Positions 8,561 through 19,224 are shown, counted from the stretch's first letter. The stretch is DNA of 45,874 bases from Candidatus Parabacteroides intestinigallinarum (GCA_019114945.1 DXEN01000014.1:1-45874), one strand, 5' to 3'. Notes: generated from the sequence alone by a model not told the origin. Translations and numbers: made by a program.

Positions 8561-9412
8561 TTATCCCCAATCACACACCGCCTTGAAATAACCAATCGAC
8601 TCCGCGATCCCCAAGAAGGGGTCTTTCATATCCTTCTCGTATTCCAGGCTGCACATTCCCGTATAGTTCACCTCGCGCATCATCCGAACGAACGCAGGGA
8701 AATCAATCTTCCCTCGGCCAATCTCGATGCCGACACCCGCTTTCGAGGCATCCGTCACATCCTTAATATGCACGTCGAACACACGAGTATGATATTTCCT
8801 CAAGTCCGCCACCGGGTCACAACCGTTCCGCAAATCGTGCCCGATATCCAAGCACATACCGATGCGCGGATCCAAGTCCTTCGTATGCTCCCATACATCG
8901 GTAGCATCCGGGTAAGTCTTGATATCCGGTCCATGCAAATGAATCGCATAGTGGAAATCGTATTCCTTCACCTTCTTGTCCACGTACGGCAACAACTCGT
9001 AGTTAGGTACGCCGACAATCAGCTTCACACCTACCCGCCGCGCGTAATCGAAGGCACGGTCTATCTCCGCTTCGCTTTTCATATAAATCGGACCCACGGC
9101 ATAGCCCGTCACCTTACGCTCCGCGCACTTCGCGTGGAACGCCCGGATTTGTTCATCCGTACTGTCCAACGGCAGATGGAAATCCTTGATACAAAGGAAA
9201 TGGATATCCAACCGCTCCAACGTTCGCAACGTCGTATCCAAATCGAAGTTCACGAACGTGTAGCCCGCCATTCCCAAACGGAACGGATTCACCGCTTTCG
9301 CGGTCTTAGGCTTTATCGGGTCCGGCTCGTTGGCATGGGCCAGGGCGCCGCTTCCCAACAGAAGCGAGCCCGCCAACCCTTGCTTAAAAAATGTACGTCT
9401 TGAGTATTTCAT
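8561..9412 (-). CDS. Tat-exported sugar phosphate isomerase/epimerase-like TIM barrel protein
   Basis: This 283-residue protein starts with a twin-arginine signal, SRRTFFKQGLAGSLLLGSGA, indicating folded export to the periplasm. The mature part is an AP-endonuclease-2/xylose-isomerase-like barrel. Likely metal ligands are in GMCLDIGHD (Asp, His), VFDVHIKDV (His) and a late Glu in CSLEYEKD. Family members isomerise or epimerise sugars or cyclitols; the substrate cannot be inferred. The gene lies 37 bases after valS and 55 before the DUF6340 gene, all leftward. Confidence 0.87.
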   Translation of the reverse strand: MKYSRRTFFKQGLAGSLLLGSGALAHANEPDPIKPKTAKAVNPFRLGMAGYTFVNFDLDTTLRTLERLDIHFLCIKDFHLPLDSTDEQIRAFHAKCAERKVTGYAVGPIYMKSEAEIDRAFDYARRVGVKLIVGVPNYELLPYVDKKVKEYDFHYAIHLHGPDIKTYPDATDVWEHTKDLDPRIGMCLDIGHDLRNGCDPVADLRKYHTRVFDVHIKDVTDASKAGVGIEIGRGKIDFPAFVRMMREVNYTGMCSLEYEKDMKDPFLGIAESIGYFKAVCDWG

Positions 9413-9449
9413 GGTCTTATCTTTATACCTTATTATATATATGTATATA

Positions 9450-12074
9450 TCACTTCCCGCTCAACGCTTGGATGCTTTCCTCGATCGACTTGATCTTCGA
9501 CTCGGCGTCGGCTTGTTTCTTCCGCTCCATCTCGAACACTTTCGCGGGAGCCTTGTTCACGAAGTTCTCGTTGCCCAGCTTCTTCATGACCGAAGCCAGG
9601 AAGCCTTGCTGATACTTCAGTTCCTCGCGCAACTTCGCCAACTCCTCTTCCACGTTGATCAGGCTACCCAGTGGCATGGCATATTCCGTGGTGCGCACCA
9701 AGAACGAAACCGCTCCGGCCGCTTTCTCCGCTACCGGCTCGATCGCCGAAAGGTTGCACATCTTCGCGATCACGGCATTGAACGCGGCATCGTGCGCACC
9801 CAATACCTGCAGCGTCAACGTCTCCTTGTTTGGGATATTCTTCTGCAGACGGATCGTACGGATACCTCCCACGATCTCCTTCACCCGCTCGAACGCCTCC
9901 AAGTAATCGGCATCCACCGGCACGATCTCCGGCATCCGGGCCACCATCAAGCTATCGCCCTCCTTACGCGGCTCGATCGCCTGCCACAACTCCTCCGTAA
10001 TGAAAGGCATGAACGGATGCAGCAGACGCAGCAACGCATCGAAGAAGCCCAACGTCGCCTCGTACGTCGCCTTGTCGATGGGCTGCTGATAGCCCGGCTT
10101 CACCATCTCCAAATACCAAGCGGAGAACTCGTCCCAGAACAACTTATAGACTTCCATCAACGCCTCGCTCAAACGATACTTGCCGAACGAGTCGTCCACC
10201 TCGGCCACCGTCTTATCCAAACGGGCCTTGAACCACTTCACGGCGATAGCGGCCGCCTCGGGCTGCGCGATCGTCTCGTCGACCGTCCACCCCTTCACCA
10301 AGCGGAAAGCGTTCCAAATCTTATTGTTGAAGTTACGTCCCTGCTCGCACAAAGCATCGTCGAACGGAATATCGTTGCCCGCCGGTGCCGCCAGCATCAG
10401 ACCCATCCGCACACCATCCGCGCCGTATAGCTCGATCAGCTTCAAAGGATCCGGCGAGTTACCCAACGACTTCGACATCTTACGCCCGAACTTATCGCGC
10501 ACGATACCCGTGAAATAAACATTCTTGAACGGCATCGCGCCCCGGTACTCGTAGCCTGCCATGATCATTCGGGCTACCCAGAAGAAGATGATATCCGGAC
10601 CGGTCACCAAGTCGCTGGTCGGGTAATAGTATTTAATCTCCTCGTTGTCCGGCTGATTGATACCATCGAACAGCGAGATGGGCCACAACCACGACGAGAA
10701 CCACGTATCCAGCACGTCCTCGTCCTGCCGCAAGTCGGCCACGGTCAGGTTCGCGTTCCCGCTCTTCGCTCTCGCCAGCTCCAAGGCCTGTTCCGGTGTC
10801 TCCGCCACCACAAAGCCACCTTCCGGCAAATAATAGGCCGGGATCCGATGCCCCCACCACAACTGGCGGCTGATGCACCAGTCCTTGATATTCTCCATCC
10901 AATAGCGGTAGGTATTCTTGAATTTCGAGGGATAGAACTTGATGTCGTCCTTCATCACCGGCTCCAGGGCGATTTTCGCCAGATGCTCCATCTTCAGGAA
11001 CCATTGCATGGACAGCTTCGGCTCGATAGGTACGCCCGTACGCTCGGAGCAACCCACCTTGTTCTCATAAGCCTCTACCTTCTCCAGCAGCCCCGCCTCG
11101 CGCAAATCGTTCTCGATCCGCTCGCGCACCTCGAACCGATCCATCCCCACGTACAGGCCGGCCGCCTCGCTCAGCGTACCGTTGTCGTTGAAGATATCGA
11201 TCGAGGGCAAATTGTGCTTCTCGCCCAGCATATAATCGTTCACGTCGTGCGCCGGCGTCACCTTCAGGCATCCCGTACCGAACTCGATGTCCACGTACTC
11301 GTCCTCAATCACGGGAATCTCCCGCCCCACGAGCGGCACGATCACCTTCTTGCCTTTCAAATGCTGGTTCTTCGGGTCGTTCGGGTTGATACACATCGCC
11401 GTATCGCCCATAATCGTCTCCGGGCGCGTGGTCGCTACGATGGCATATCCTTCCTCGCCTACGATCTTATACCGCAAGTAATACAGTTTGCTATGCTCTT
11501 CCTTATAGACGACCTCCTCGTCGGAGAGGGCGGTCAGCGCCTTCGGGTCCCAATTCACCATCCGGACGCCCCGATAAATCAAGCCTTTATTATATAAATC
11601 GACGAACACCTTGATGACACTTTTCGAGCGGGTCTCGTCCATCGTGAAGGCGGTACGGTCCCAATCGCACGAGGCGCCCAGCTTACGAAGCTGCTTCAAG
11701 ATGATGCCCCCGTGCTCCTCTTTCCATTCCCACGCGTATTTCAGGAACTCCTCGCGGGTCAGGTCGGACTTCTTGATGCCTTTATCGGCCAAGCGGGCCA
11801 CCACCTTCGCTTCCGTAGCGATCGACGCGTGATCCGTGCCCGGCACCCAACAAGCGTTCTTTCCCAACATACGGGCCCGACGCACCAAAATATCCTGGAT
11901 GGTATTGTTCAGCATGTGTCCCATATGCAACACGCCGGTGACGTTAGGGGGCGGAATCACGATCGTGTACGGCTCGCGGCCGTCCGGTCTCGATTTGAAA
12001 TAACCATTATCCAACCAATACTGATACCATTTCCCCTCCACCTCGGCGGGATTGTACTTACTCGCTATTTCCAT
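9450..12074 (-). CDS. valS: valine--tRNA ligase
   Basis: This 874-residue class I synthetase charges tRNA-Val. The HIGH-type motif is HMGH at residues 50-53, inside [15 protein letters not shown]. The second signature KMSKS starts at residue 532. The editing (CP1) domain lies between them, the anticodon-binding domain follows, and the C-terminal coiled-coil tRNA arm runs from about 800 to the end ([16 protein letters not shown]). Length fits bacterial ValRS. It lies between nadC (43 bases upstream) and the TIM-barrel gene on one strand. Confidence 0.98.
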   Translation of the reverse strand: MEIASKYNPAEVEGKWYQYWLDNGYFKSRPDGREPYTIVIPPPNVTGVLHMGHMLNNTIQDILVRRARMLGKNACWVPGTDHASIATEAKVVARLADKGIKKSDLTREEFLKYAWEWKEEHGGIILKQLRKLGASCDWDRTAFTMDETRSKSVIKVFVDLYNKGLIYRGVRMVNWDPKALTALSDEEVVYKEEHSKLYYLRYKIVGEEGYAIVATTRPETIMGDTAMCINPNDPKNQHLKGKKVIVPLVGREIPVIEDEYVDIEFGTGCLKVTPAHDVNDYMLGEKHNLPSIDIFNDNGTLSEAAGLYVGMDRFEVRERIENDLREAGLLEKVEAYENKVGCSERTGVPIEPKLSMQWFLKMEHLAKIALEPVMKDDIKFYPSKFKNTYRYWMENIKDWCISRQLWWGHRIPAYYLPEGGFVVAETPEQALELARAKSGNANLTVADLRQDEDVLDTWFSSWLWPISLFDGINQPDNEEIKYYYPTSDLVTGPDIIFFWVARMIMAGYEYRGAMPFKNVYFTGIVRDKFGRKMSKSLGNSPDPLKLIELYGADGVRMGLMLAAPAGNDIPFDDALCEQGRNFNNKIWNAFRLVKGWTVDETIAQPEAAAIAVKWFKARLDKTVAEVDDSFGKYRLSEALMEVYKLFWDEFSAWYLEMVKPGYQQPIDKATYEATLGFFDALLRLLHPFMPFITEELWQAIEPRKEGDSLMVARMPEIVPVDADYLEAFERVKEIVGGIRTIRLQKNIPNKETLTLQVLGAHDAAFNAVIAKMCNLSAIEPVAEKAAGAVSFLVRTTEYAMPLGSLINVEEELAKLREELKYQQGFLASVMKKLGNENFVNKAPAKVFEMERKKQADAESKIKSIEESIQALSGK

Positions 12075-12117
12075 TTCTTTCTATCTATTCTTCTATCTGT
12101 CCTATTATGCTTCTTTA

Positions 12118-12957
12118 TCAACACGCCTTAAAACTCATATCGAGGCTTTTCACGGAATGGGTCAACGCGCCGACCGAGATATAATCCACGCCACACTCCG
12201 CGTAATCCCGCAACGTATCGAACGTGATGCCGCCGGACGACTCGATCTCGTAACGCCCGCCGACGCGGCGCACCGCCTCTTTCGTACGCTCGATATCGAA
12301 GTTATCCAACATGATGCGATCCACGCCGCCCACGCGCAACACCTGCTCCAGCTCGTCGAAATTACGTACCTCGATCTCTATCTTCAGGTTCTTGCCTTTC
12401 TCCTTTAAATAATTATGCGCGCGCGTAATCGCCTGCTCGATGCCCCCGGCGAAGTCCACATGGTTATCCTTCAGCAAGATCATGTCGAACAAGCCGATGC
12501 GGTGGTTCGTACCGCCGCCCAGGCGCACCGCCTCTTTTTCCATCATTCGCATGCCTGGCGTAGTCTTGCGGGTATCCAGCACACGCGTCTTCGTACCCTC
12601 CAACGCCTTCACGTATTTACGGGTCGTGGTAGCCACGCCACTCATGCGCTGCATCACGTTCAGCATCAAGCGCTCCGTCTGCAACAACGACCGCACCTTT
12701 CCTTCCACCTCGAAAGCGATATCACCTTTCTTCACCTCGGAACCATCCGGGATAAACACCGTCATCTTCAGCGACGGGTCGAAATCATGAAAGATACGTC
12801 GCGCCATCTCCACGCCGGCCAACACGCCATCTTCCTTTACAATCAGGTGGCTTTTCCCCATCGCGGTCTCCGGGATACAACACAAAGTAGTATGGTCGCC
12901 ATCGCCGATATCCTCGGCGAACGCCAATTTAATTAAATCGTCAATCAGTTTGTCCAT
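12118..12957 (-). CDS. nadC: nicotinate-nucleotide diphosphorylase (quinolinate phosphoribosyltransferase)
   Basis: This 279-residue protein has the normal NadC length. It converts quinolinate and PRPP to nicotinate mononucleotide in de novo NAD synthesis. Recognisable segments are GDHTT near residue 20, the active-site strand RVLDTRKTTPGMRMMEK, GGGTNHRIGLFDMILLKDNH, and the C-terminal SSGGITFDTLRDYAECGVD. It starts 16 bases after the DUF4783 gene and precedes valS, so all are likely one transcript. No nadA or nadB is in the window. Confidence 0.97.
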   Translation of the reverse strand: MDKLIDDLIKLAFAEDIGDGDHTTLCCIPETAMGKSHLIVKEDGVLAGVEMARRIFHDFDPSLKMTVFIPDGSEVKKGDIAFEVEGKVRSLLQTERLMLNVMQRMSGVATTTRKYVKALEGTKTRVLDTRKTTPGMRMMEKEAVRLGGGTNHRIGLFDMILLKDNHVDFAGGIEQAITRAHNYLKEKGKNLKIEIEVRNFDELEQVLRVGGVDRIMLDNFDIERTKEAVRRVGGRYEIESSGGITFDTLRDYAECGVDYISVGALTHSVKSLDMSFKAC

Positions 12958-12973
12958 CTTATGTATTCGTTAT

Positions 12974-13345
12974 TTATTCAATTCGGATTGATTGTATCAT
13001 CGTCGTCTGCCCCTCGGCCCGATACGTGATGTTCACCCGGTACTCACCGGTCGAGGTCTTCAACTTCGCGACCAAGAAGCCCGACTCTTTCTTATCCGCG
13101 TGATGTACCACCGAGAAGGACGCAGGCTTGTTCGAGCCGAAGAACGCGGAGAGCATCGAAACCGCCTCCGCCCGCCCGCACCGTTTCGAGGCATCGGGCA
13201 ACGCCATATCCACCTCTTCCGCCATCATGCCGGATACCGCCGCGGCGTCTCCGGCCTTAAACGCATTCGAAATGCCGGTAATATCCGCCGCCCACGCGCC
13301 AACCATCAGAAGCGATAAAGCGAACGTAAGTAAAAATCGTTTCAT
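12974..13345 (-). CDS. DUF4783 family exported protein
   Basis: This 123-residue protein has a signal peptide (residues 1-19, ending GAWA). The mature domain has the NTF2-like alpha/beta pattern of DUF4783: an early helix (ISNAFKAGDAAAVSGMM), then strands ending in RVNITYRAEGQTTMIQSIRI. Family function is unknown. It heads the leftward run into nadC and diverges from rlmH; DUF4783 next to nadC and rlmH is a common Bacteroidales arrangement as I recall it. Confidence 0.85.
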   Translation of the reverse strand: MKRFLLTFALSLLMVGAWAADITGISNAFKAGDAAAVSGMMAEEVDMALPDASKRCGRAEAVSMLSAFFGSNKPASFSVVHHADKKESGFLVAKLKTSTGEYRVNITYRAEGQTTMIQSIRIE

Positions 13346-13375
13346 GCAGTCTTCGTTTTATGAGCAAATTATCGA

Positions 13376-13404
13376 CAAAGGTATGTATTTTTCTTGTAAC
13401 TTCG
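13376..13404. promoter_or_regulatory. paired divergent promoter boxes, DUF4783 operon and rlmH
   Basis: The minus strand carries TACCTTTG (13383-13376), about 30 bases before the DUF4783 ATG. The plus strand carries TAACTTCG (13397-13404), 28 bases before the rlmH ATG. Both fit the Bacteroidetes TAnnTTTG box; a convincing TTTG -33 element was not found for either. Confidence 0.5.
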
Positions 13405-13432
13405 CCGTTCTTAAACCTGTAATTGTAAGTAG

Positions 13433-13906
13433 ATGAAGATTGGACTAATCGTGATTGGCAAGACTGACGCCCGTTATCTGGTGGAGGCGATCGATGAATA
13501 CAAAAAGCGCCTGACGCATTATATCCCTTTCGAGATGGAGGTAATCCCGGATATCAAGAACGCCAAGAACCTCTCGGAAGCGCAGCAGAAGGAGAAGGAA
13601 GGCGAGCTAATCCTGAAAGCGACACGGCCGGGCGATTACCTTGTCCTATTGGACGAGAAGGGGACGGAGTTCACCTCCTTACGGTTCGCCGATTACTTGG
13701 AGAAGAAGACGCACGCCGTCGGTAAACGGTTGGTATTCGTCGTAGGCGGTCCTTATGGCTTCAGCGAGGCCGTCTATAAAGCGGCGGCGGAGAAGATATC
13801 GCTCAGCAAGATGACCTTCTCCCACCAGATGATCCGCCTCATCTTCATCGAGCAAATCTACCGGGCGATGACCATCCTCCACAACGAGCCTTATCACCAT
13901 GAATAA
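13433..13906 (+). CDS. rlmH: 23S rRNA (pseudouridine-1915-N3)-methyltransferase
   Basis: This 157-residue SPOUT-family enzyme is the standard RlmH length. It methylates pseudouridine 1915 in helix 69 of 23S rRNA using S-adenosylmethionine. The knotted cofactor site is visible in FVVGGPYGFSEAVYK, preceded by DYLVLLDEKGTEFTS, and the C-terminus QIYRAMTILHNEPYHHE is diagnostic. It is a single-gene unit with a strong terminator 20 bases downstream. Confidence 0.97.
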   Translation: MKIGLIVIGKTDARYLVEAIDEYKKRLTHYIPFEMEVIPDIKNAKNLSEAQQKEKEGELILKATRPGDYLVLLDEKGTEFTSLRFADYLEKKTHAVGKRLVFVVGGPYGFSEAVYKAAAEKISLSKMTFSHQMIRLIFIEQIYRAMTILHNEPYHHE

Positions 13907-13925
13907 GTAAACAAATCATCATTAG

Positions 13926-13971
13926 CGAACAATGGGCATCATTCAGTACTGACGATGCCCATTGTTCGTTT
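13926..13971 (+). terminator. strong terminator after rlmH
   Basis: A perfect 15-bp stem pairs 13926-13940 with 13954-13968 across a 13-base loop, and TTT then TCTT follow. A partly similar sequence, GATGCCCATCGTT, recurs at 14000-14012 as a weaker echo of the right arm. Confidence 0.85.
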
Positions 13972-14022
13972 CTTATACCGCCTATCGTGAGCATCTTACG
14001 ATGCCCATCGTTAGAAGAGGAC

Positions 14023-14051
14023 AAAAAAAGGACGCGCCTTGCGACGCGTCC
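14023..14051 (-). terminator. terminator of the susCD operon
   Basis: On the minus strand GGACGCG (14051-14045) pairs with CGCGTCC (14036-14030), followed by seven T (14029-14023). It lies 29 bases after the susD stop. Confidence 0.85.
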
Positions 14052-14079
14052 CTCCCTTAACAAAAGAATAAGATTAGAC

Positions 14080-15786
14080 TTAATATCCCGGATTCTGCTC
14101 CAACAACGGGTTGGCGCTCAATGTCTGGTAGTTGATCGGATAACGGTTGTAGTTCTCGTTATTCGTAGCCTTGTGGTCCCACCAATCCTCGGTTACGTAA
14201 GCATCCCAACGGATCAAGTCGGTACGACGACGGCCCTCGCGCAAGAACTCCTGCAACCACTCCTTCAACATACGATACTTATCCAAGTTGGCGGCGGTCA
14301 CCGGATCCGGGTCGTTGCCACCCTCGAAGTAACGCTTACGGATAGAGTTGATGATGTCGGCGGCGCCTTGCTTGTCGCCCAGACGCATCTTACACTCAGC
14401 CAAGGTGTAGTAAACCTCCGCCAAACGGATAACCGGGCAATCCGGGTTGAAACGCTGGCTGTACTCGCTCTGGTTGGGCAGCGGGCTGATCTTCAGCACG
14501 CGCACACCGGAGTTCTCCTCGGCAACGGCGATGTTCGACGGCATATCCTCGTAACGGTCGTAGTTGATGCCCAGCTGGCTCAGCGGAGCGATCTGGTCTA
14601 CCACTTTCAACACCTGGCCCGTGTACTCGCGGCCACCCATACATTTATAGTCGGGGAAGTCCGGGTTCTGCAACTCGCCAACGATAAACATACCGCGGTA
14701 TTTCTGTCCGCCCTCGTAGACGTAGAGCTGCTTACGCACGTCCTGGTCGTTGAACGTCTCGTACGGATTACCCACGTTGAACTGGTAGAGGTTGCCCGCC
14801 GGGTCGCGGCTCGGTGTCAAGCACAGACCGTTGTTACCGCCAGCGTCCTGCAAACCGCCCAGGTACTGATAGAAGTTATACGGGCAGGTGAAGGCGGTCA
14901 AGCCACCGTCGGTCTCACCCGTGGCGTTCTCGCTCGGTACGGTCCAGATAACCTCCGGGCAGGTCTCGTTGCCCCAGCCGAACACGTCGCGATAGTCGTC
15001 CGCCATCGCGTACTGTCCGTACTTGCCATCGATGATGTCCTGGCAAAGTTGCGCCGTCTCCTCATACATCGCCTGGCCGATATACGACTCGGCGTTGAAA
15101 TACAGACGCATCTTCAAGCAAGCGGCCACCGCCTGATGGATGATATTCGTCTCCTGCTCGCCCAGCACGGTCTTCACCGGCAGGTTCGGCATAGATACGT
15201 TCAGCAACGAGTCGATGAAGTTGAACGTCTGCACATCGGTCGAACGACCCTTTACCGCCTCCGTCGTGGAGGTGTAGAGCGGCATACCGCCGAACATATC
15301 CAGCGCGTCCAGATAGAAGCAAGCCGCCAACACGTTCAGCTGGTTCACCATAGAGGTACGGTCCTCCTCGGTCATACCTACCGCGGCGAAATCCACGTTC
15401 TCGATATCCTCCTTCGCGCTCCAAGCTTGGGCGACGCCCATCGTCGTCAAGTCCCAGCCATCCTTGAAGGTGCTGATATCGTCGGCGAACTGGTGGTGGT
15501 GGATGTTCTGGTAAACAGCTCCATCGAACCAGTCGTTACCACGGGTCGGCACGCACATTGCGTCGGTACCCAACTCCATACAACGCACGCGGGCGTCGTT
15601 CTGCATCTCCCACCAACGCCAGTGCGTGAACGGCCGGTTAAAACGCGACCAAACGGCGTCGGAATTCGTGTAATAAGTCTCCGGGACGACCTGCGAGTAG
15701 AACATCGGGTCCACGTCGCACGAGGTGGCCAGCAACAGGCAGGAGGCTCCCGCTAAGAGCAAGTTTTTTATCTTGATATTTTTCAT
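14080..15786 (-). CDS. SusD/RagB family nutrient-binding lipoprotein
   Basis: This 568-residue protein has a signal peptide and lipobox (LLATSC, Cys about residue 23). It shows the SusD fold signature: N-terminal DVDPMFYSQVVPETYYTNSD, TPR-like helices in the middle, and a C-terminal RagB segment (EWLQEFLREGRRRTDLIRWD). SusD proteins cap their SusC partner at the outer surface and help capture the ligand. It lies 18 bases after the susC gene. No glycoside hydrolase, peptidase, sigma or anti-sigma gene adjoins, so the substrate is unknown. Confidence 0.96.
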   Translation of the reverse strand: MKNIKIKNLLLAGASCLLLATSCDVDPMFYSQVVPETYYTNSDAVWSRFNRPFTHWRWWEMQNDARVRCMELGTDAMCVPTRGNDWFDGAVYQNIHHHQFADDISTFKDGWDLTTMGVAQAWSAKEDIENVDFAAVGMTEEDRTSMVNQLNVLAACFYLDALDMFGGMPLYTSTTEAVKGRSTDVQTFNFIDSLLNVSMPNLPVKTVLGEQETNIIHQAVAACLKMRLYFNAESYIGQAMYEETAQLCQDIIDGKYGQYAMADDYRDVFGWGNETCPEVIWTVPSENATGETDGGLTAFTCPYNFYQYLGGLQDAGGNNGLCLTPSRDPAGNLYQFNVGNPYETFNDQDVRKQLYVYEGGQKYRGMFIVGELQNPDFPDYKCMGGREYTGQVLKVVDQIAPLSQLGINYDRYEDMPSNIAVAEENSGVRVLKISPLPNQSEYSQRFNPDCPVIRLAEVYYTLAECKMRLGDKQGAADIINSIRKRYFEGGNDPDPVTAANLDKYRMLKEWLQEFLREGRRRTDLIRWDAYVTEDWWDHKATNNENYNRYPINYQTLSANPLLEQNPGY

Positions 15787-15804
15787 TTTGCCTTATATTT
15801 AAAA

Positions 15805-18800
15805 TTAGAATGCTACTTGAATACCTAACGTATAGGTGCGAACCATCGGGTCGCAGTTCCAAACCTTATCTACACCGCCTGTCCATCCGGTGATATTCAC
15901 CTCGGGGTTGTAGCCGGAGTAACCGGTGATCGTAGCCACGTTACCCACCGTAGCATAGATACGTACCTGGTCTACCAAATCCTTCGTGTACTTCTTCAAG
16001 CTCATCGTGTAGCCCAACGTGATCGCGTCGATCTTCAAGAACGAGCCATCCTCCAGGAAGTAGTCGCACAACTGCTTCACGCCGCGGATCTTGTTGTAGC
16101 GCTCGTCGCTCAACGCCGGTTTCCAGAGGTTCCATTGTCCCGCGCCGTTCGCGCCTTGGATACCCAAGTACATCGGCCACGTGTTGTAAACGTCGAAGCC
16201 AATCCAGCTACGCATGTTGATGCCCAAGTCGAAGTTCTTGTAACGGAAGGTGTTGTTCCATCCCATCATCACCTTCGGCAGGTAGTTGCCAATGTATTGC
16301 TTATCGTTCACCGTCTTCTCGCCGGCGGGGATTACCTCGCCATCCTTGTTATAGAGCAGGAACTCACCGTTCTCGTCGAAGCCCGCGAACTTCCAGATGT
16401 AGTAAGCGCCAATCTCCGCGCCGTCCTCCAACAAGGAAGCGTCGCCCGGCCAACCCGGCTCGTCGAAAGCATTACCCACGATCTGCGTACCGTCGCCCCA
16501 AGTAGAGAGCACCTTACCGCTGTTGTGGCTCAGGTTCAGGTTCGAGGTCCAGGTGAAGTCCTTGGTCTGGATAATGTCCGCGCCAATCTCGAACTCCCAA
16601 CCTTTACTCTCCATCTCGCCGATGTTCTGCCATTGCTGGCCGTTCGGATACGGAGGCTGCGGCACGTTCACGTTGTACAACATACCGTCGATCTTCCGGC
16701 GATAAACATCGAACTTACCGTAGATGCGGTTGTTCAGGAAGGCGTAGTCGATACCGACGTTCCACTCCTTCTTTTCCTCCCAACCCAAGCCCGGGTTCAC
16801 GTTCGACGTCGGTCCGTAGGTGTACGCCCAACCACCGGTAGGCAACATCCAGTACGCGTCGGAACTCAAGGTGTTCGCCATGTAAGAGGCATCGAAGTCG
16901 TTGTTACCGGTCACACCGTAACCGAAACGGAACTTCAAGTCGCTGAGCCAATCGAATTCTTTCATGAACTCCTCGCCGGAGAGACGCCAACCGGCTGATA
17001 CCGCCCAGAAGTTACCCCAACGATTGTCGGCGGCGAACTTCGACGAACCCTCGTGACGGATCGTGGCCGATAACATGTATTTATCTTGGTACGAATAGTT
17101 GGCACGGGCATAGATAGCGAACAGACGCTCGGTGATGTCCTTGGCGGATCTCATGGCCGCCTTACCATCCGCGAGGTAAGTACCCTTACCGAGGTCCCAG
17201 AACTTCACGTTGTCCACCAAGAAGTTATAGTTGGTCGCGCTAAAGAACTCGCCATTCTTCTCGAAATACGAATAACCGGCCACGGCGTTGATGTTATGTC
17301 CGCCCTCGAAATCCCTCAGGTAAGTGAAATACCCCTCGGAGGTCAGGTTCTCCATCTTCTGGAAGCTCAGGTAAGCCTTACCGGAGCGGTTGTTCGTCAC
17401 CTCATTCCGGTGGTACCGCGAGTCGAAGCTATGCAACTCGTATTGACGGTTCTCGTAGCCCAAGGTCTGCGTATAGCTCAATCCGGCTACCGGCTTGATG
17501 TTCAACTTCATCGTCACCTCCGGCTTGAACCACGTATCGATACCCTCATAGGTGTTCAGCATACGGTCGGCCACGATGTTGTAGTCCAACGTCTCACCCG
17601 TCCATACATTGTAACCGCTGGGGCTATCCGGATCGTACGGCGAGCGGGTCGGGTTGTTATACAACGCCTGCTTGAAGTTCGGCTTCAAATCCTCGTCTTG
17701 ATTATCTTGGTCCGCGTTGTCGTTATTCGTGAACGAGGTACGTTGCGTACGGCGGTAGTCCACGATCGGGCGGATCTCCAACCAACCGTCGAACAACTTG
17801 AAGTTGGCGTTCAAACGGCCTCCGTAGTCCTTACGGTCATCCTTAATGGCGATACCCTCGTTGGTCTCGTAGAAGAACGAGGTATATACCTGCGCGTTCT
17901 CCGAACCCAACTCCAACGACAAGTGGTGCTTCTGCGAGAAGTTGTCCTTGTTGATCATCGCGTCCCACCAATCGGCGCTGCTTCCGTAGTCCACGATGTT
18001 CACGTCGGTACGGGCGCGATACTCGTCGGCGGTCAGCATCTCCGGCTTGCCGTAGTTCTGCTTCTTGGAAAGCTCGGTGCTATAGCGCAGCTTCACCTTG
18101 CCGTTCGTGTTCGAACCGCTCTTCGTGGTAATCAAGATCACACCCGAGGCGGCACGCGTACCGTAGATAGCGCCCGCGGAGGCATCCTTCAACACGTCGA
18201 TAGACTTGATATCGTCCTGGTTCAAGGCGCGGATATCACCGCCGGGGAAACCATCGACCACGATCAACGGCTCCTTACCGGAGTTGATAGAGGTCAGACC
18301 ACGCAACTGGATGGTCGTCTTCTCGTTCGCTCCACCGCTGTTCGCCATCACCAAACCACTGATCTTACCTTGCAGCGAGGTCGTGATATCGGAACCGCCG
18401 ACACCCTTCATCATGTCGCTGGCCGAGAGAGACGTCACGGAGCTGGTCACCTGCTTCTTCTCCATCGTACCATAACCCACTACGACCACCTCTTCCAAGG
18501 CTTGCGAATCCTCCGAGAGGGTTACCCGGATATTCGTCTGGTTGCCTACCGGTACCTCCTTCGTCTGGTATCCGATATAGGAAACCTCCAGAATCGCATT
18601 CGCCGGCACATCCTGCAGGATGACCTGGCCATTCATGTCCGTCACGTTACCATTGGTCGTTCCCTTCACGATAACGTTCGCTCCAATCAGCTCACCCATC
18701 GCGTCCGATACGGTAACTGTCACTGTCCTACCATCCTGCGCTACCGACTCGATACGCGGACCGCTCATGAGTCCCGTCTCGTTGGCCGCCCATACCGGGG

Positions 18801-18897
18801 CCGACGCCATCATCAATAACCCCGTGGTAAGTAACACAGAGCCCGGCCGTAGAAAAACCGGTCTGCCATTGTTTCTTTTCTTGCTACATTTCTCCAT
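15805..18897 (-). CDS. SusC/RagA TonB-linked outer membrane transporter
   Basis: This 1,030-residue receptor imports a ligand delivered by SusD, driven by TonB. In order: signal peptide ending APVWA; a carboxypeptidase-D-like beta domain (NVIVKGTTNGNVTDMNGQVI); the TonB box region EEVVVVGYGTMEKKQVTSS; the plug (GLTSINSGKEPLIVVDGFPGG); and a 22-strand barrel ending in phenylalanine (YTLGIQVAF). There is no STN domain, so sigma-factor signalling is not expected through it. I start at 18897, where the signal peptide begins; the frame extends 27 charged residues upstream to 18978, which looks non-genuine. It is co-transcribed with susD. Confidence 0.95.
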   Translation of the reverse strand: MEKCSKKRNNGRPVFLRPGSVLLTTGLLMMASAPVWAANETGLMSGPRIESVAQDGRTVTVTVSDAMGELIGANVIVKGTTNGNVTDMNGQVILQDVPANAILEVSYIGYQTKEVPVGNQTNIRVTLSEDSQALEEVVVVGYGTMEKKQVTSSVTSLSASDMMKGVGGSDITTSLQGKISGLVMANSGGANEKTTIQLRGLTSINSGKEPLIVVDGFPGGDIRALNQDDIKSIDVLKDASAGAIYGTRAASGVILITTKSGSNTNGKVKLRYSTELSKKQNYGKPEMLTADEYRARTDVNIVDYGSSADWWDAMINKDNFSQKHHLSLELGSENAQVYTSFFYETNEGIAIKDDRKDYGGRLNANFKLFDGWLEIRPIVDYRRTQRTSFTNNDNADQDNQDEDLKPNFKQALYNNPTRSPYDPDSPSGYNVWTGETLDYNIVADRMLNTYEGIDTWFKPEVTMKLNIKPVAGLSYTQTLGYENRQYELHSFDSRYHRNEVTNNRSGKAYLSFQKMENLTSEGYFTYLRDFEGGHNINAVAGYSYFEKNGEFFSATNYNFLVDNVKFWDLGKGTYLADGKAAMRSAKDITERLFAIYARANYSYQDKYMLSATIRHEGSSKFAADNRWGNFWAVSAGWRLSGEEFMKEFDWLSDLKFRFGYGVTGNNDFDASYMANTLSSDAYWMLPTGGWAYTYGPTSNVNPGLGWEEKKEWNVGIDYAFLNNRIYGKFDVYRRKIDGMLYNVNVPQPPYPNGQQWQNIGEMESKGWEFEIGADIIQTKDFTWTSNLNLSHNSGKVLSTWGDGTQIVGNAFDEPGWPGDASLLEDGAEIGAYYIWKFAGFDENGEFLLYNKDGEVIPAGEKTVNDKQYIGNYLPKVMMGWNNTFRYKNFDLGINMRSWIGFDVYNTWPMYLGIQGANGAGQWNLWKPALSDERYNKIRGVKQLCDYFLEDGSFLKIDAITLGYTMSLKKYTKDLVDQVRIYATVGNVATITGYSGYNPEVNITGWTGGVDKVWNCDPMVRTYTLGIQVAF

Positions 18898-19224
18898 TTG
18901 GGTTTCTATTAAATTAAAAAAGATTCGATTGCTCTCTTTCTCAAATTCTATTTTTCTCTTTCTCTCTTGTTTACACACTCTTGCAGGGAAGTACTACGGT
19001 TCATGAAAAAAGCGAAAGGACATCGTTCGTCAAGAACTTGTTTCCGATTTCTCGAATATTATATTACAAAAAGAACAATAGAAATATAAATTAATGAATG
19101 GAAAATATTTTTTGGTTTAAATCCGCTTGCGAGAAAAGAAAATAAAATAAATTCGCGGTGATTATGCACCTGAGAGTGATGGTAATCATGCCGGAAAAGC
19201 ACCATAGTTCTTGACGGACTTGAT
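18898..19224. other. A/T-rich region upstream of susC
   Basis: No gene is supported here. It should hold the leftward susC promoter, though I cannot assign it confidently. A 10-bp inverted repeat CGTCAAGAAC (19028-19037) / GTTCTTGACG (19207-19216) brackets an A/T-rich stretch. This could be a regulator site or the outer edge of the composite repeat that follows. Confidence 0.4.

Noticed and set aside
14080-18978. Long plus-strand frames opposite susC and susD (577-589 codons)
   Set aside because: They are antisense shadows of the high-G+C SusC/SusD genes, with Arg/His/Val-rich composition and no family motif.
18898-18978. 27-residue N-terminal extension of susC
   Set aside because: It is a charged, low-complexity lead before a clean signal peptide; the ATG at 18897 is the plausible start.
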